Positions 1 to 7,617 of a stretch of 64,000 nucleotides of DNA are shown piece by piece. Each line of letters opens with the position of its first letter. Position 1 is the first letter of the stretch. Location: contig CAVSKL010000001.1 in NCBI GenBank assembly GCA_963728475.1, positions 558,001-622,000 on the forward strand, in the 5' to 3' direction. Source of the DNA: CAVSKL01 sp963728475 [NCBI: Candidatus Eiseniibacteriota bacterium]. Its GTDB lineage: Bacteria > Eisenbacteria > RBG-16-71-46 > JABDJR01. The notes beneath the pieces are model-generated. The model was not told where the DNA came from, searched no databases, and saw nothing but the letters and a program-made list of their open reading frames with translations. Position numbers and translations under genes: made by a program.

Positions 1-362
1 AGGAGGTCCGCGAGTTCCTCGCCGCCCGGCGCGCCCTCGCCGAGGCCTCGGGGACGGCGCGGGAGCGGATCGTGCTCGACCCCGGGATCGGCTTCGGCAA
101 GCGGCTCGAGCACAACCTGATGCTCCTCGGCCGCCTGGACCGGATCGCGGGCCTGGGGTCGCCGGTCCTGGTGGGGGCGTCCCGGAAGCGGTTCGTGGGC
201 GCGCTCACCGGGGAGGAGCGGCCGGAGCGGCGGGCGGCCGGGAGCGTGGCCGCGGCGGTGGCCGCCCGCATGGGGGGGGCGGCGCTCTTCCGGGTTCACG
301 ACGTGGCCGCCACCCGGCAGGCGCTGGCGGTGGCCGACGCGATCCTGGATCACCGCTCCTGA
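1..362 (+). CDS. folP: Dihydropteroate synthase, C-terminal part (5' end outside window)
   Basis: Condenses p-aminobenzoate with the pterin pyrophosphate in cytoplasmic folate synthesis. The frame is open from base 3 and ends in TGA at 360-362, so about 119 residues of a normally ~280-residue protein are present. Visible family marks are the LDPGIGFGK segment (pterin-binding barrel strand) and the late SRKRF motif, followed by the usual helical end. The gene is cut by the window edge, not broken. It is followed by cdaA on the same strand, a pairing found in many bacteria. Identification is secure. Confidence 0.93.
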   Translation, partial: EVREFLAARRALAEASGTARERIVLDPGIGFGKRLEHNLMLLGRLDRIAGLGSPVLVGASRKRFVGALTGEERPERRAAGSVAAAVAARMGGAALFRVHDVAATRQALAVADAILDHRS

Positions 363-422
363 CCCGGCGGGCGCCGGATCGAGCCGGTCGCGGGCGGACG
401 GGTCCCGGCGCCGGCGGTGACG

Positions 423-459
423 GCCGCGGGATGCGGAGCGAGCCGCGGCGCGGTTTTTT
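423..459 (+). terminator. Likely intrinsic terminator after folP
   Basis: A 7-bp perfect stem (423-429 with 443-449, 13-nt loop) is followed by GCGG and six T. It lies in the 204-bp gap between folP and cdaA, so the two genes may be separately transcribed. Confidence 0.5.
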
Positions 460-566
460 CGACGCGAATCGACGGTTACCGGCAGCTACCCCTCGCGCTG
501 GGGGCGGCCGGAGTGCGACAATCACCGTGAATAGGCACAATCCCTCCCTCCCGCGCGATCGAGAAC

Positions 567-1379
567 ATGCTGGACTTCCTGGGACATCATTGGCGTGACC
601 TTCTGGATGTCCTCATATTGTCCGGCCTCTTCTACTATCTCTTCCGCTTCATCCGCGGCACGCGCGCCGCGCAGATGTTCGTGGGCCTGGTCATCATCCT
701 GCTCGTGTCGCTGCTGGCGAGCGTGCTCCAGCTCGAGGGCCTGACCTGGCTCATCTCCAGCCTCAAGACGGTGTGGGTGCTCGCGTTCCTGATCCTCTTC
801 CAGCCCGAGCTTCGCAAGGCGCTGACCTCTCTCGGCGGGGGGAAGATCTTCCGGTCGTTCACCCGCGCCCAGGACTCCTCGGTGCTGGGGGAGCTGGTGC
901 GGGCGGCGGAGAGCATGGCCGAGAAGGGGCTGGGCGCGCTGATCGTGATCGAGCGCAACGTGGGCCTCAAGAACATCGTGGAGACCGGTACCCTGCTCGA
1001 GGCCCGCGTGTCGGCGGAACTCCTGGTCACCGTGTTCACCCCCCCCTCGCCTCTTCACGACGGGGCGGTGGTGATCGCCGGCACCCAGGTCCTGGCCGCG
1101 GGTTGCATCCTGCCCTTGAGCCTGAACCCGCGGCTGGCCTACGCGCTGGGAACCCGCCACCGCGCCGCGCTGGGCATCTCCGAGGAGAGCGACGCCATCG
1201 TGGTGGTGGTGAGCGAGGAGACCTCGCAGGTGTCGATCGCCGAAGGGGGACGCCTCATCCCCAACCTGGATGCGGGGACGCTTCGCAGCACCCTCGCCAC
1301 CCTCTTCAACACCCGCCCCCAGCCCGAGGCCGAAACCGGGGCGGAGGCCCACGCCGGCGAGGCCGCCGCCCGTCCCTGA
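567..1379 (+). CDS. cdaA: Diadenylate cyclase CdaA (c-di-AMP synthase)
   Basis: Makes the second messenger c-di-AMP from two ATP at the membrane. Residues 1-80 contain three hydrophobic segments, as in CdaA/YbbP, and the rest is the DisA_N cyclase domain. The catalytic DGA motif is visible at residues 165-167 (LHDGAVVIAG) and the RHR motif at 197-199 (GTRHRAALGISEES), so the enzyme should be active. Length (270 aa) is normal. The last 20 residues are Ala/Glu-rich and probably disordered. The ATG at 567 places the start just before the first membrane segment; its ribosome site is weak. The usual cdaR/glmM neighbours are absent here. Confidence 0.95.
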   Translation: MLDFLGHHWRDLLDVLILSGLFYYLFRFIRGTRAAQMFVGLVIILLVSLLASVLQLEGLTWLISSLKTVWVLAFLILFQPELRKALTSLGGGKIFRSFTRAQDSSVLGELVRAAESMAEKGLGALIVIERNVGLKNIVETGTLLEARVSAELLVTVFTPPSPLHDGAVVIAGTQVLAAGCILPLSLNPRLAYALGTRHRAALGISEESDAIVVVVSEETSQVSIAEGGRLIPNLDAGTLRSTLATLFNTRPQPEAETGAEAHAGEAAARP

Positions 1380-1411
1380 CCGGGAGGACGGCGGCCCGAG
1401 CGCCCTCGGAC

Positions 1412-2140
1412 CTACTCCGCCAGCCGCTTGGCCAGCCGGCGGAGCAGGTCCGCCCCGTCCCCTTCCCACGACGCCCCGTGCATGCAGGCCAGGGTCCGGG
1501 GTTCGGCCGCCGCCAACTTCTCCGCGAGCGCCGCCGCCCGGCTGGTGTGGGAGTAGTAGTCCAGCGCCCCCCGCATCGCCTCGCTGGTCTCCACGATGTC
1601 CCCGGTGGTGAGCGGTTCGTGCTCGTGCCCCCCCTGGGTGAAGAGATCGCCGCAGAAGAGGGTCCGGGTGGTGGCGTCGAAGAGGTGCCCGCATTCCCAG
1701 GCGTGGGGGAAGTGGGGGGCGTCGAACCAGCGGACGGTGCGCTTGCCGAGCGAAAGCTCCTCCCCGTCGGCCAGGGCCCGGGCCGGACGGATCGCGACGT
1801 CGTCCACGCTCACCATCTTGGCGATCTTGCTGCAGAGGGGCTCGGCGGGGGGGGCGACCTGGAGGAAGTCGTTCAGCGCCCCGCACTCGTCGGCCTCGTA
1901 GTGCGAGAAGGCCACGTACCGGAGGCGCTCTACCGGCATGACCGAGGCCACCGCGTCCTTCACCAGCGGGAACAGCTTCCGGGGCCCGGAGTGGTAGAGG
2001 AGCGGCGCGTCGTCCACGATCAGGAACTGGTTGAAGGTAAAGCCGCCCGGCACCGCTTCCGGCGGGATCGGGGTGCTGATCCGGTAGATGCCGTCGGCGA
2101 TCGGGTCCACGCGGGTTCCCGCCTGGGCGTTGGTGGTCAT
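1412..2140 (-). CDS. FprA/ODP-like metallo-beta-lactamase-fold protein
   Basis: A 242-aa single-domain protein. SHYEADECG at about residues 79-87 is the H-x-E-x-D metal motif (H80, E82, D84) of the diiron ODP family (flavodiiron proteins and oxygen-binding relatives) rather than the HxHxDH of hydrolytic lactamases. H146 (FPHAW) and the Asp in FCGDLF are further likely ligands. No flavodoxin domain is attached, so it would be a stand-alone diiron domain. The start at 2140 overlaps the stop of the upstream TetR gene by ATGA, so the two are co-translated. Function in sensing or reducing O2, NO or peroxide is inference. Confidence 0.85.
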   Translation of the reverse strand: MTTNAQAGTRVDPIADGIYRISTPIPPEAVPGGFTFNQFLIVDDAPLLYHSGPRKLFPLVKDAVASVMPVERLRYVAFSHYEADECGALNDFLQVAPPAEPLCSKIAKMVSVDDVAIRPARALADGEELSLGKRTVRWFDAPHFPHAWECGHLFDATTRTLFCGDLFTQGGHEHEPLTTGDIVETSEAMRGALDYYSHTSRAAALAEKLAAAEPRTLACMHGASWEGDGADLLRRLAKRLAE

Positions 2141-2745
2141 GATCGGTCCTCCTGGGGGTGAGGAGAACGGCCGGGGGGGCCGTCCTCCGGGATGAGGGAG
2201 CGGAGAAGCGTGGTCAGCCGGTCCCGGGCCGCCTCCGGGGGCAGGCCTCCGGAAAAGCGAAAGGCCCGGTAGGTGAGGAAATCGAGCAACCCGCGGATCA
2301 CCGGACCGGGGGGGGAGTCCTGAGGGGCGAGGAGCGCGGCGATCGCGTCGGCCAACCCCTCGTAGGCGGCCATCACCGCATCCAGGGTCGGCGAGCCCTT
2401 CCGCTCGTGGGCCGAGAGCCAGGCGTAGCCGAGCATCGCCTCGTGGATGCGGCAGAGCTCGGCGACGCCCGCCTCCAGCCGGCGGACCGGATCGGTGATG
2501 CCGCGCAGGCCCGGCAAATCCGGCAGGACCAGGGATTCCCCGAAGGTCCGGGTGCAGTCGCGGAACAGCGCTTCCTTGGTTGGAAAGTGCCGGCGGACGG
2601 TGGGGACCGAACACCCGGCCTCCCGGGCCAGGGGTTCGACTTCGGTGATCCCGTCCCAGTGAAGCCTCAGCGCCGCTCGAATGATGTCGCGGCGGGTCTG
2701 CTCGGCGGCGCGAAGACGGCGGGTGGAGTCGTACTTCCGGGTCAT
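2137..2745 (-). CDS. TetR-family transcriptional regulator
   Basis: A 202-aa one-component regulator. Residues ~15-62 form a TetR_N helix-turn-helix with the typical VPTVRRHFPTKEALF turn; the remainder is a helical ligand domain without a recognisable subtype. It is the first gene of a two-gene unit with the ODP-like protein (ATGA overlap), so it probably controls that gene and itself. The ATG at 2745 was chosen because it precedes the HTH by a usual distance and follows an AAGGGAG-type ribosome site. An AT-rich promoter/operator-like stretch lies about 40-65 bp upstream. Confidence 0.9.
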   Translation of the reverse strand: MTRKYDSTRRLRAAEQTRRDIIRAALRLHWDGITEVEPLAREAGCSVPTVRRHFPTKEALFRDCTRTFGESLVLPDLPGLRGITDPVRRLEAGVAELCRIHEAMLGYAWLSAHERKGSPTLDAVMAAYEGLADAIAALLAPQDSPPGPVIRGLLDFLTYRAFRFSGGLPPEAARDRLTTLLRSLIPEDGPPGRSPHPQEDRS

Positions 2746-2780
2746 GGAAGGGAGCCTGGGCCATTCGTGACTGTCTGTCA

Positions 2781-2808
2781 ATAATAAATATCGTGTCAAG
2801 TTATCCAA
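2781..2808 (-). promoter_or_regulatory. Candidate promoter/operator of the tetR unit
   Basis: On the minus strand TTGGAT (2803-2808) and TATTAT (2781-2786) are separated by 16 bp in an AT-rich island of otherwise GC-rich DNA. TTGACA occurs twice in the same direction, 18 bp apart, overlapping this promoter. These direct repeats could be part of an operator, but no clear TetR palindrome is seen. Confidence 0.5.
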
Positions 2809-3135
2809 TTGTGGCGAGGGGCGTCCTTTCATCGTTTTCCGGTATGGGTCGTCCGGGTCATCCATAAAATGAATGATGGGGCCGCGACCGCTTACCCCTA
2901 CCATCCTCGGCGCTCGGACGGCCGGGTGCGCGACCCCGTGCGACGGGAGGCGCCCATGAGCCCGTTCGGCCGGCCCCGCGGATTGCCGCACCGCGGGGGA
3001 CCGGCGAACCGGCAGGTGCGAGAGCGTGGACATGACGGAGCCGAACGCCACAGCGACGGCACGCTCCGTCGGGGCCCAGCGGGGCCCTTCGCGGCAGCCG
3101 ACCATGTCGGTTTTGCAGAGAGAGTAGAGAAAGCC
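2809..3135. other. Gene-free divergent region between tetR and the lipoprotein cluster
   Basis: About 330 bp separate the tetR promoter from the lipoprotein at 3136. The plus-strand reading frame stays open through it, but codon composition looks random and the signal peptide begins only at 3136. A CATAAAAT near 2865 could be a weak plus-strand -10. I see no RNA gene or repeat. Confidence 0.5.
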
Positions 3136-3729
3136 ATGAAGGCGAAGCTTTTCGTCTTGTTCGTTGCGATGTCGGTGGTGGCGGCGGGTTGTGCCAAGGC
3201 CCCCACCGAGCAGATGACCGCGGCCGAGACCGCGGTGAGCCAGGCCGCCGCGGCCGACGCTCAAACCTACGCGCCCGAGGCGTTTGCGGCGGCCCAGGAT
3301 TCCCTGGCCGCGGCCAAGGCCCAGATCGAGGCCCAGAGCAAGGGGGTTGCCCTCTTCCGCAAGTACGGCAAGGCGCAGAACCTGCTGACCGCGGCCACGA
3401 GTGCGGCCAACCAGGCCGAGCAGGAAGCCCAGACCCAGAAGGCGGCGGTGAAATCCAAGGTCGAGGCCCTGCTCGCCCAGGCCACCACCGGGATCGACTC
3501 CTGCGCCACCATGCTCTCCTATGCCCCCGCGGGAAAGGACAACCGCGCGGACCTGGAGATGATGAAGGCGGACCTCGACGCCATGCGGAACTCACTGGCC
3601 GAGGTGCGCTCCCTCTACGAGTCCGGCAAGTACATGGACGCCCAGACCAAGGCGGAAGTCCTGATCGAGCAGCTCGACAAGATGAACTCCGAACTGGCGG
3701 CGGCCTCCACCCGGACCCGCAAGTCCTAG
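3136..3729 (+). CDS. Helical lipoprotein with DUF4398-like domain
   Basis: A 197-aa protein with a lipoprotein signal peptide ending VVAAGC (Cys19). The mature part is almost entirely Ala/Gln/Glu/Lys-rich helix, compatible with a DUF4398-type coiled bundle. The same pattern (alternating Ala, then YAP, then an R-x-YGK segment) recurs in the first half of the next gene, which carries an L,D-transpeptidase domain, so this is the stand-alone version of that domain. It ends in a basic tail (TRTRKS). The start at 3136 is chosen because the signal peptide begins there. It is followed by a strong hairpin, so it is probably its own transcript. Role inferred as an envelope or peptidoglycan-associated lipoprotein. 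Confidence 0.8.
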   Translation: MKAKLFVLFVAMSVVAAGCAKAPTEQMTAAETAVSQAAAADAQTYAPEAFAAAQDSLAAAKAQIEAQSKGVALFRKYGKAQNLLTAATSAANQAEQEAQTQKAAVKSKVEALLAQATTGIDSCATMLSYAPAGKDNRADLEMMKADLDAMRNSLAEVRSLYESGKYMDAQTKAEVLIEQLDKMNSELAAASTRTRKS

Positions 3730-3803
3730 GAACCCGCTGGAAGACCGATCGCGCCCGGGTCCGGTCTTTCAACGGGCTCCTGGTTGGGTTCTCCGACCTG
3801 TAC

Positions 3804-3842
3804 GGAGGAGCCGGGCCAGAGGGCCCGGCTCCTCCCCATTTT
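3804..3842 (+). terminator. Intrinsic terminator after the helical lipoprotein
   Basis: A perfect 14-bp stem (3804-3817 with 3822-3835) with loop AGAG is followed by CCCATTTT. It sits 75 bp after the lipoprotein stop and 30 bp before the transpeptidase gene. Confidence 0.8.
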
Positions 3843-3871
3843 GGAATCCCGGCCCGGAGTATCCTCATCCC

Positions 3872-4975
3872 GTGAGCCGCATGTCCTCACCGTCCGGGGC
3901 CTGGACCCCGGGCCTGCTCCTCGTGCTCCTCGTGGCCGGCTGCGGCCGGCTTCCCGACGAGGCTTTCCGCCCCGCCCGCGCCGCCATTCACGCCGCCGCC
4001 GACTCCCGGGCCGGGGAGTACGCCCCCGCCGGGATGGATTCCGCCCGGGTCTGGCTGGACCGGGCGACCGCGATGAACGCCTCGGTCCCCCGCACCTGGT
4101 ACGGGAAACCCCGGAGCGAGCTCATCGCCGCCGCCCTCGATTCCGCCCGCGCGTGGGCGAACGCGGCGGCGGCCTCGGCGGAGAGCCTGGACGCCGAACG
4201 ACTCGCGCGGGCCCGGGAACGGCTGGCCGGGGTGGAGGCGCGGCTGCGCTCCCTGGAGCCCCGGGTCGGGCGGGCCTCGGGAAAGCGGGTCAACCGCTCA
4301 CTGGTGACCCGGTCGGAGCTGGGCGCGGCGGAGGTCCGCCGGTGGATCCTGAAGGGCGAGGCGGCCCGGGCCGAGAGCGCGCTGGCCGTCCTCGAGTCGC
4401 GATCGGACCGTCTGGGGGAACGCCTGGACGCCGACCGCGAGCGGTTCAGCTCGGCCGACGATCTCGCCCGGTGGCGGAAGTGGATCGGCCGCAGCGTGGA
4501 TCTGAGCCGCTCCGGCAACGGCGTGCTGGTGGTGGAGAAGGAGTCGCGGCGGAGCTATCTCGTCCGCTCCGGGCGGGTGGTGCGGACTTTCCCGGTGGAC
4601 TTGGGGGTGGAGGGCACCCGGCCCAAGGTGCGCCAAGGCGATCTTGCCACCCCCGAGGGGCTCTACACCATCACCCGCAAGAAGTCCGGGGGCGAGACGC
4701 GCTACCACAAGGCGCTCCTCCTCGACTATCCCAACGCCGAGGACGTGGCCCGCTTCCGGGCCATGAAGCGGAGCGGCGACCTGGCCGGGGGCGCCCGGCT
4801 GGGGGGGCTGATCGAGATCCACGGCGAGGGCGGACGCGGCGCGGACTGGACCCTGGGCTGCGTGGCCCTCGACAACCGCGACATGGATCTTCTGTACCGG
4901 GAGCTGGCGGTGGGGGACAAGGTGGCGATCGTGGGGCGGGTGCCCGACGGCGCCCTGGGAGGGAGTTCCCGATGA
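3872..4975 (+). CDS. Lipoprotein L,D-transpeptidase (YkuD) with N-terminal DUF4398-like domain
   Basis: A 367-aa protein: signal peptide with lipobox LVAGC, helical region ~30-220 homologous by eye to the preceding lipoprotein (YAP and WYGK landmarks), and a YkuD domain ~225-355. The catalytic set is present: His317 in IEIHG and Cys330 in TLGCVAL. YkuD enzymes cross-link peptidoglycan stems 3-3 or attach proteins to them in the periplasm. The Cys context GCVAL resembles the ErfK/YafK side rather than the GCVR form. GTG at 3872 or ATG at 3881 could be the start; both keep the signal peptide. Its stop overlaps the next gene by ATGA. Confidence 0.88.
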   Translation: MSRMSSPSGAWTPGLLLVLLVAGCGRLPDEAFRPARAAIHAAADSRAGEYAPAGMDSARVWLDRATAMNASVPRTWYGKPRSELIAAALDSARAWANAAAASAESLDAERLARARERLAGVEARLRSLEPRVGRASGKRVNRSLVTRSELGAAEVRRWILKGEAARAESALAVLESRSDRLGERLDADRERFSSADDLARWRKWIGRSVDLSRSGNGVLVVEKESRRSYLVRSGRVVRTFPVDLGVEGTRPKVRQGDLATPEGLYTITRKKSGGETRYHKALLLDYPNAEDVARFRAMKRSGDLAGGARLGGLIEIHGEGGRGADWTLGCVALDNRDMDLLYRELAVGDKVAIVGRVPDGALGGSSR

Positions 4976-5595
4976 AGGCGATTTTCTGGCTGGCGGCGGC
5001 GATGACCGTCCTCGGAACCGGGTGCGCCCGCTCCGAGGCGGTCCCCGATCCCGCCACGATCCGGAGCGAGAACGCGGCCGCCTCGAAGGAGATCGCCAGG
5101 CTCGCGGCCACGCGCCGCAAGCTCCGGGCGGACCTCGACAAGCTTCGCCCCCGCGGCACCTACGTGGTGGTTGACACCTACCGGAATCGCATCCGGCTCT
5201 ATCGGGGCGGGAAGCTGGTGGTGGAGGACGACTGCTCCACCGGGAGCAATGCGTCTCTGGTGGACAGCCTCTCCGGTCACGAATGGACCTTCCGGACCCC
5301 GCGGGGGCGGCGCTCGATCCTGGGGGGCGCGGTCAGCGATCCGGTGTGGATCCGCCCGGATTGGGCGTTCATCGAGGAGGGGGACCGGCCCCCCGCCGAC
5401 GCGCGCGAACGCGCCGAGCCCGACGTGCTGGGCAAGTTCGCGCTCCCGATCGGGGACGGTTACTTCATCCACGGTACCCTCTATACCCGGCTCCTGGGCT
5501 ATCCCGCCACCCACGGCTGCGTGCGGGTGGGCGACGCCACCCTCGAGACCATCGTGAAGACGGCCCGGCCGGGCACGCCGGTCTACCTCTTTTGA
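4972..5595 (+). CDS. Lipoprotein L,D-transpeptidase (YkuD)
   Basis: A 207-aa protein beginning with a signal peptide ending LGTGC. A short helical/charged linker (~25-60) leads into a YkuD domain whose first strand reads TYVVVDTYRNRIRLYRGG. The canonical catalytic motif is intact: His167 (FIHG) and Cys183 in THGCVRVG. It starts by an ATGA overlap with the preceding transpeptidase gene, so the two are translationally coupled. A second YkuD of a different catalytic subtype next to the first suggests division of labour, for example cross-linking against protein attachment; that is inference. Confidence 0.9.
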   Translation: MKAIFWLAAAMTVLGTGCARSEAVPDPATIRSENAAASKEIARLAATRRKLRADLDKLRPRGTYVVVDTYRNRIRLYRGGKLVVEDDCSTGSNASLVDSLSGHEWTFRTPRGRRSILGGAVSDPVWIRPDWAFIEEGDRPPADARERAEPDVLGKFALPIGDGYFIHGTLYTRLLGYPATHGCVRVGDATLETIVKTARPGTPVYLF

Positions 5596-5603
5596 GCGGG
5601 GCG

Positions 5604-6335
5604 ATGGCGGCGGCGTCCGGGATGGGGGCGCGGCACCGGGGGCCGGGGTGGCTTCTGCTCCTGGGGGCGGTGGCCCTGGCCGCGTCCGGCGCGGGCGGGT
5701 GCCGGCGTGGGCCCTCGGTCGAGGAAGCCGCGCGCCTGGCCGGTGCACACGACTCCCTCACCGCCCTTCGCGCCGCCGAACGGGACGAGGTGGCGTACCT
5801 CCGGGCCGAACTCGCCGCCGCCCGCGAGGGTTCGCCCTACCTGGTCCTGGACCTGGGCACCGGCCACGTGTGGCTCAAGGTGAACGGCCAGGCTTTCGAC
5901 TCGCTCGCGGTGGCGCGGGCTCAGGCGAGCCCGGCCGAGGGAGACACCGCCGACCTCGCCCTCTACCATCGCGTGCGCGCGGCGGAGATTCTCACTGCCC
6001 GCCCCGCCCGGCTTGACGCCGATACCACCACGGACAAGCAGGCGGCGGTGCTGGCCCGGATCATCCCGCCCCGGCCGAAGCCGCTCCGCTTCATCCTTCA
6101 TGCCGACGGCCTGGACGTGCGCTTCACCGCCTCCGACGTCAACAGCCCCTGGGAGGATCTGAAGCTCCTCGCCCACCGTTCGTGGGGGTCGGCCGCCGGA
6201 GGGGCGGCACCGGGGTGGCGGGTGGACGTGGTGGTGGAGGGCAACGACCTCACCCGCCTGGAATCGTTCATCCAGCCCGGGATGCCGCTCCTGGTGCGAC
6301 CGGCGCCGCCCCGGTCCGGCGAGCGCCCGGACTGA
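5604..6335 (+). CDS. Putative lipoprotein, possibly degenerate YkuD-like
   Basis: A 243-aa protein with a long hydrophobic signal and a plausible lipoprotein Cys in GAGGC. A short helical segment is followed by YLVLDLGTGHVWLKVNGQ, which resembles the first strands of YkuD domains in the two upstream genes. The domain then diverges and lacks both the His-Gly and the Gly-Cys catalytic motifs; after the lipobox there is no Cys. It could be a non-catalytic partner or an unrelated beta-protein. It follows the second transpeptidase by 8 bp (a TTG at 5592 would even overlap), so it is in the same operon. Confidence 0.7.
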   Translation: MAAASGMGARHRGPGWLLLLGAVALAASGAGGCRRGPSVEEAARLAGAHDSLTALRAAERDEVAYLRAELAAAREGSPYLVLDLGTGHVWLKVNGQAFDSLAVARAQASPAEGDTADLALYHRVRAAEILTARPARLDADTTTDKQAAVLARIIPPRPKPLRFILHADGLDVRFTASDVNSPWEDLKLLAHRSWGSAAGGAAPGWRVDVVVEGNDLTRLESFIQPGMPLLVRPAPPRSGERPD

Positions 6336-6468
6336 TACGCTACCGGGCGTTCGCCGCGCGGATCGGCCGGCGGCGGGGGCTTTCCTCCGATCGCGGGATC
6401 GCGGGCGGTAACCGGGAGCCGCGGCAACGGGAAGTAGCCGGGAACACGCTCAGGGAGGATCCCACCCC

Positions 6469-7008
6469 GTGCAAAACGTCGAGATCAAGGCGCCGGTCCC
6501 GGACCCCGAGGCCATGGACGCGCGGGTCCGGGCGCTGGGCGCGGAACCCGCCTGGACCCGCCGCCAGCGCGACGTGTTCTTCGTGGTGCCCGCTGGCTAT
6601 CTCAAGCTCCGGACGGCCGGGGATGGGGCGGAAGGGGGCGACGGCGGGCCGGGCGAGCTCATCGCCTACGTGCGCGCTCCGGGGACGGACCCCCGGCCCT
6701 CGGACTACGACATCGCGCCGGTCACCGACGCCTCGGCGATGGAGACGGCGCTGGCACGGGCGCTGGGCGTGCGGGGGGTGGTGGAGAAGACGCGGCGGCT
6801 CTTCCTCTGGAAGCACACCCGCATCCACCTGGACGCGGTGACGGGCCTGGGCTCGTTCCTGGAGCTGGAGACGGTGGTCCGGGGGATCACCGTTACGGAG
6901 GCGGAAGCCGAGGTCCACACGGTGGTGGCGGTGCTGGCCCTCGACCCGTCCACGTTCCTCGACCGGCCGTACCTGGAGCTACTGGAAGCGCGCTCTATCG
7001 CCCTCTGA
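6469..7008 (+). CDS. CYTH-domain protein (class IV adenylate cyclase/thiamine-triphosphatase fold)
   Basis: A 179-aa protein consisting of one CYTH tunnel fold. The N-terminal NVEIKAP is the expected metal/phosphate-binding signature, RRLFLW and RIHLDAV are later core strands, and GLGSFLELE is the diagnostic C-terminal strand. Such proteins bind triphosphates; members include CyaB cyclases, tripolyphosphatases and ThTPases, and sequence alone does not tell which this is. GTG at 6469 is the start, placing the motif at residues 3-7. An 11-bp hairpin terminator follows. Confidence 0.87.
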   Translation: MQNVEIKAPVPDPEAMDARVRALGAEPAWTRRQRDVFFVVPAGYLKLRTAGDGAEGGDGGPGELIAYVRAPGTDPRPSDYDIAPVTDASAMETALARALGVRGVVEKTRRLFLWKHTRIHLDAVTGLGSFLELETVVRGITVTEAEAEVHTVVAVLALDPSTFLDRPYLELLEARSIAL

Positions 7009-7018
7009 AGCGGCCGGA

Positions 7019-7046
7019 GGCCGGGGCCCGCGCCTGGGCCCCGGCC
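7019..7046. terminator. Bidirectional hairpin between convergent genes
   Basis: A perfect 11-bp GC stem (7019-7029 with 7036-7046, loop GCGCCT) fills the 50-bp gap between the CYTH gene and the convergent DNRLRE gene. The T-rich tail is weak (CTGCTTACTTTCC on the plus strand). Confidence 0.75.
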
Positions 7047-7058
7047 CTGCTTACTTTC

Positions 7059-7601
7059 CTACCGTTCCTTGTAGACCCAGCGGATGGTGAGCGTGCCGGC
7101 GCTGAGCGTGTTGACCAGCCCGGTGGACGGAAGATCGGTGGCGACCACGAACCGGTGATTGGCGGTGGTCCCCCTCACCCACCCCTGGACCAGGTCGTCC
7201 AGGAAGAGGCGAAGGAACCCCCCTCCCTCCCGCTCGTAGTCCAGCGGCGTGATCGCCCACGCCGTGGCCTCGGTGGCGGACGCCTCGGGATATCTCCCCG
7301 CGCCCACCGCGTTCACCGACCACGCGTTCTCGAGCGGGAACACCTGAAACTCGGTCTCCTCGCTCGAAGACGCCTCGGGCACCGGGCACTGGAAGACCGC
7401 CGAGTCGATCCGGATCTTCGCCGCATCCGGAAGCGCGGAGAGGTCGAACTGGACCGCCGCCCGCGCCTGCCGGAGCGACTCGGCCGGGAGCGCGGCCACC
7501 TGGGTCGGGCTCAGGGTCAGCACCTTGGCCTCACCAAGGCGGGGGGCACCGAGCACCGCCGCCGCCATCACCAACAGCAAGCTCATCTTGCGCGACTTCA
7601 T
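7059..7601 (-). CDS. Secreted DNRLRE-type domain protein
   Basis: A 180-aa secreted protein with a signal peptide (~1-25, ending GEA). The body matches the DNRLRE layout: RAAVQFDLSALP, then a paired-strand segment ending in WSVNAVG, then a late DLVQGWVRG strand. This beta-sandwich is found in surface and carbohydrate-active proteins. AAAGGAG lies 8 bp before the ATG. It is the last gene of a five-gene minus-strand run of secreted proteins, 16 bp after the beta-helix protein at 7618-10137. Confidence 0.78.
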   Translation of the reverse strand: MKSRKMSLLLVMAAAVLGAPRLGEAKVLTLSPTQVAALPAESLRQARAAVQFDLSALPDAAKIRIDSAVFQCPVPEASSSEETEFQVFPLENAWSVNAVGAGRYPEASATEATAWAITPLDYEREGGGFLRLFLDDLVQGWVRGTTANHRFVVATDLPSTGLVNTLSAGTLTIRWVYKER

Positions 7602-7617
7602 GACACCAACTCCTTTC

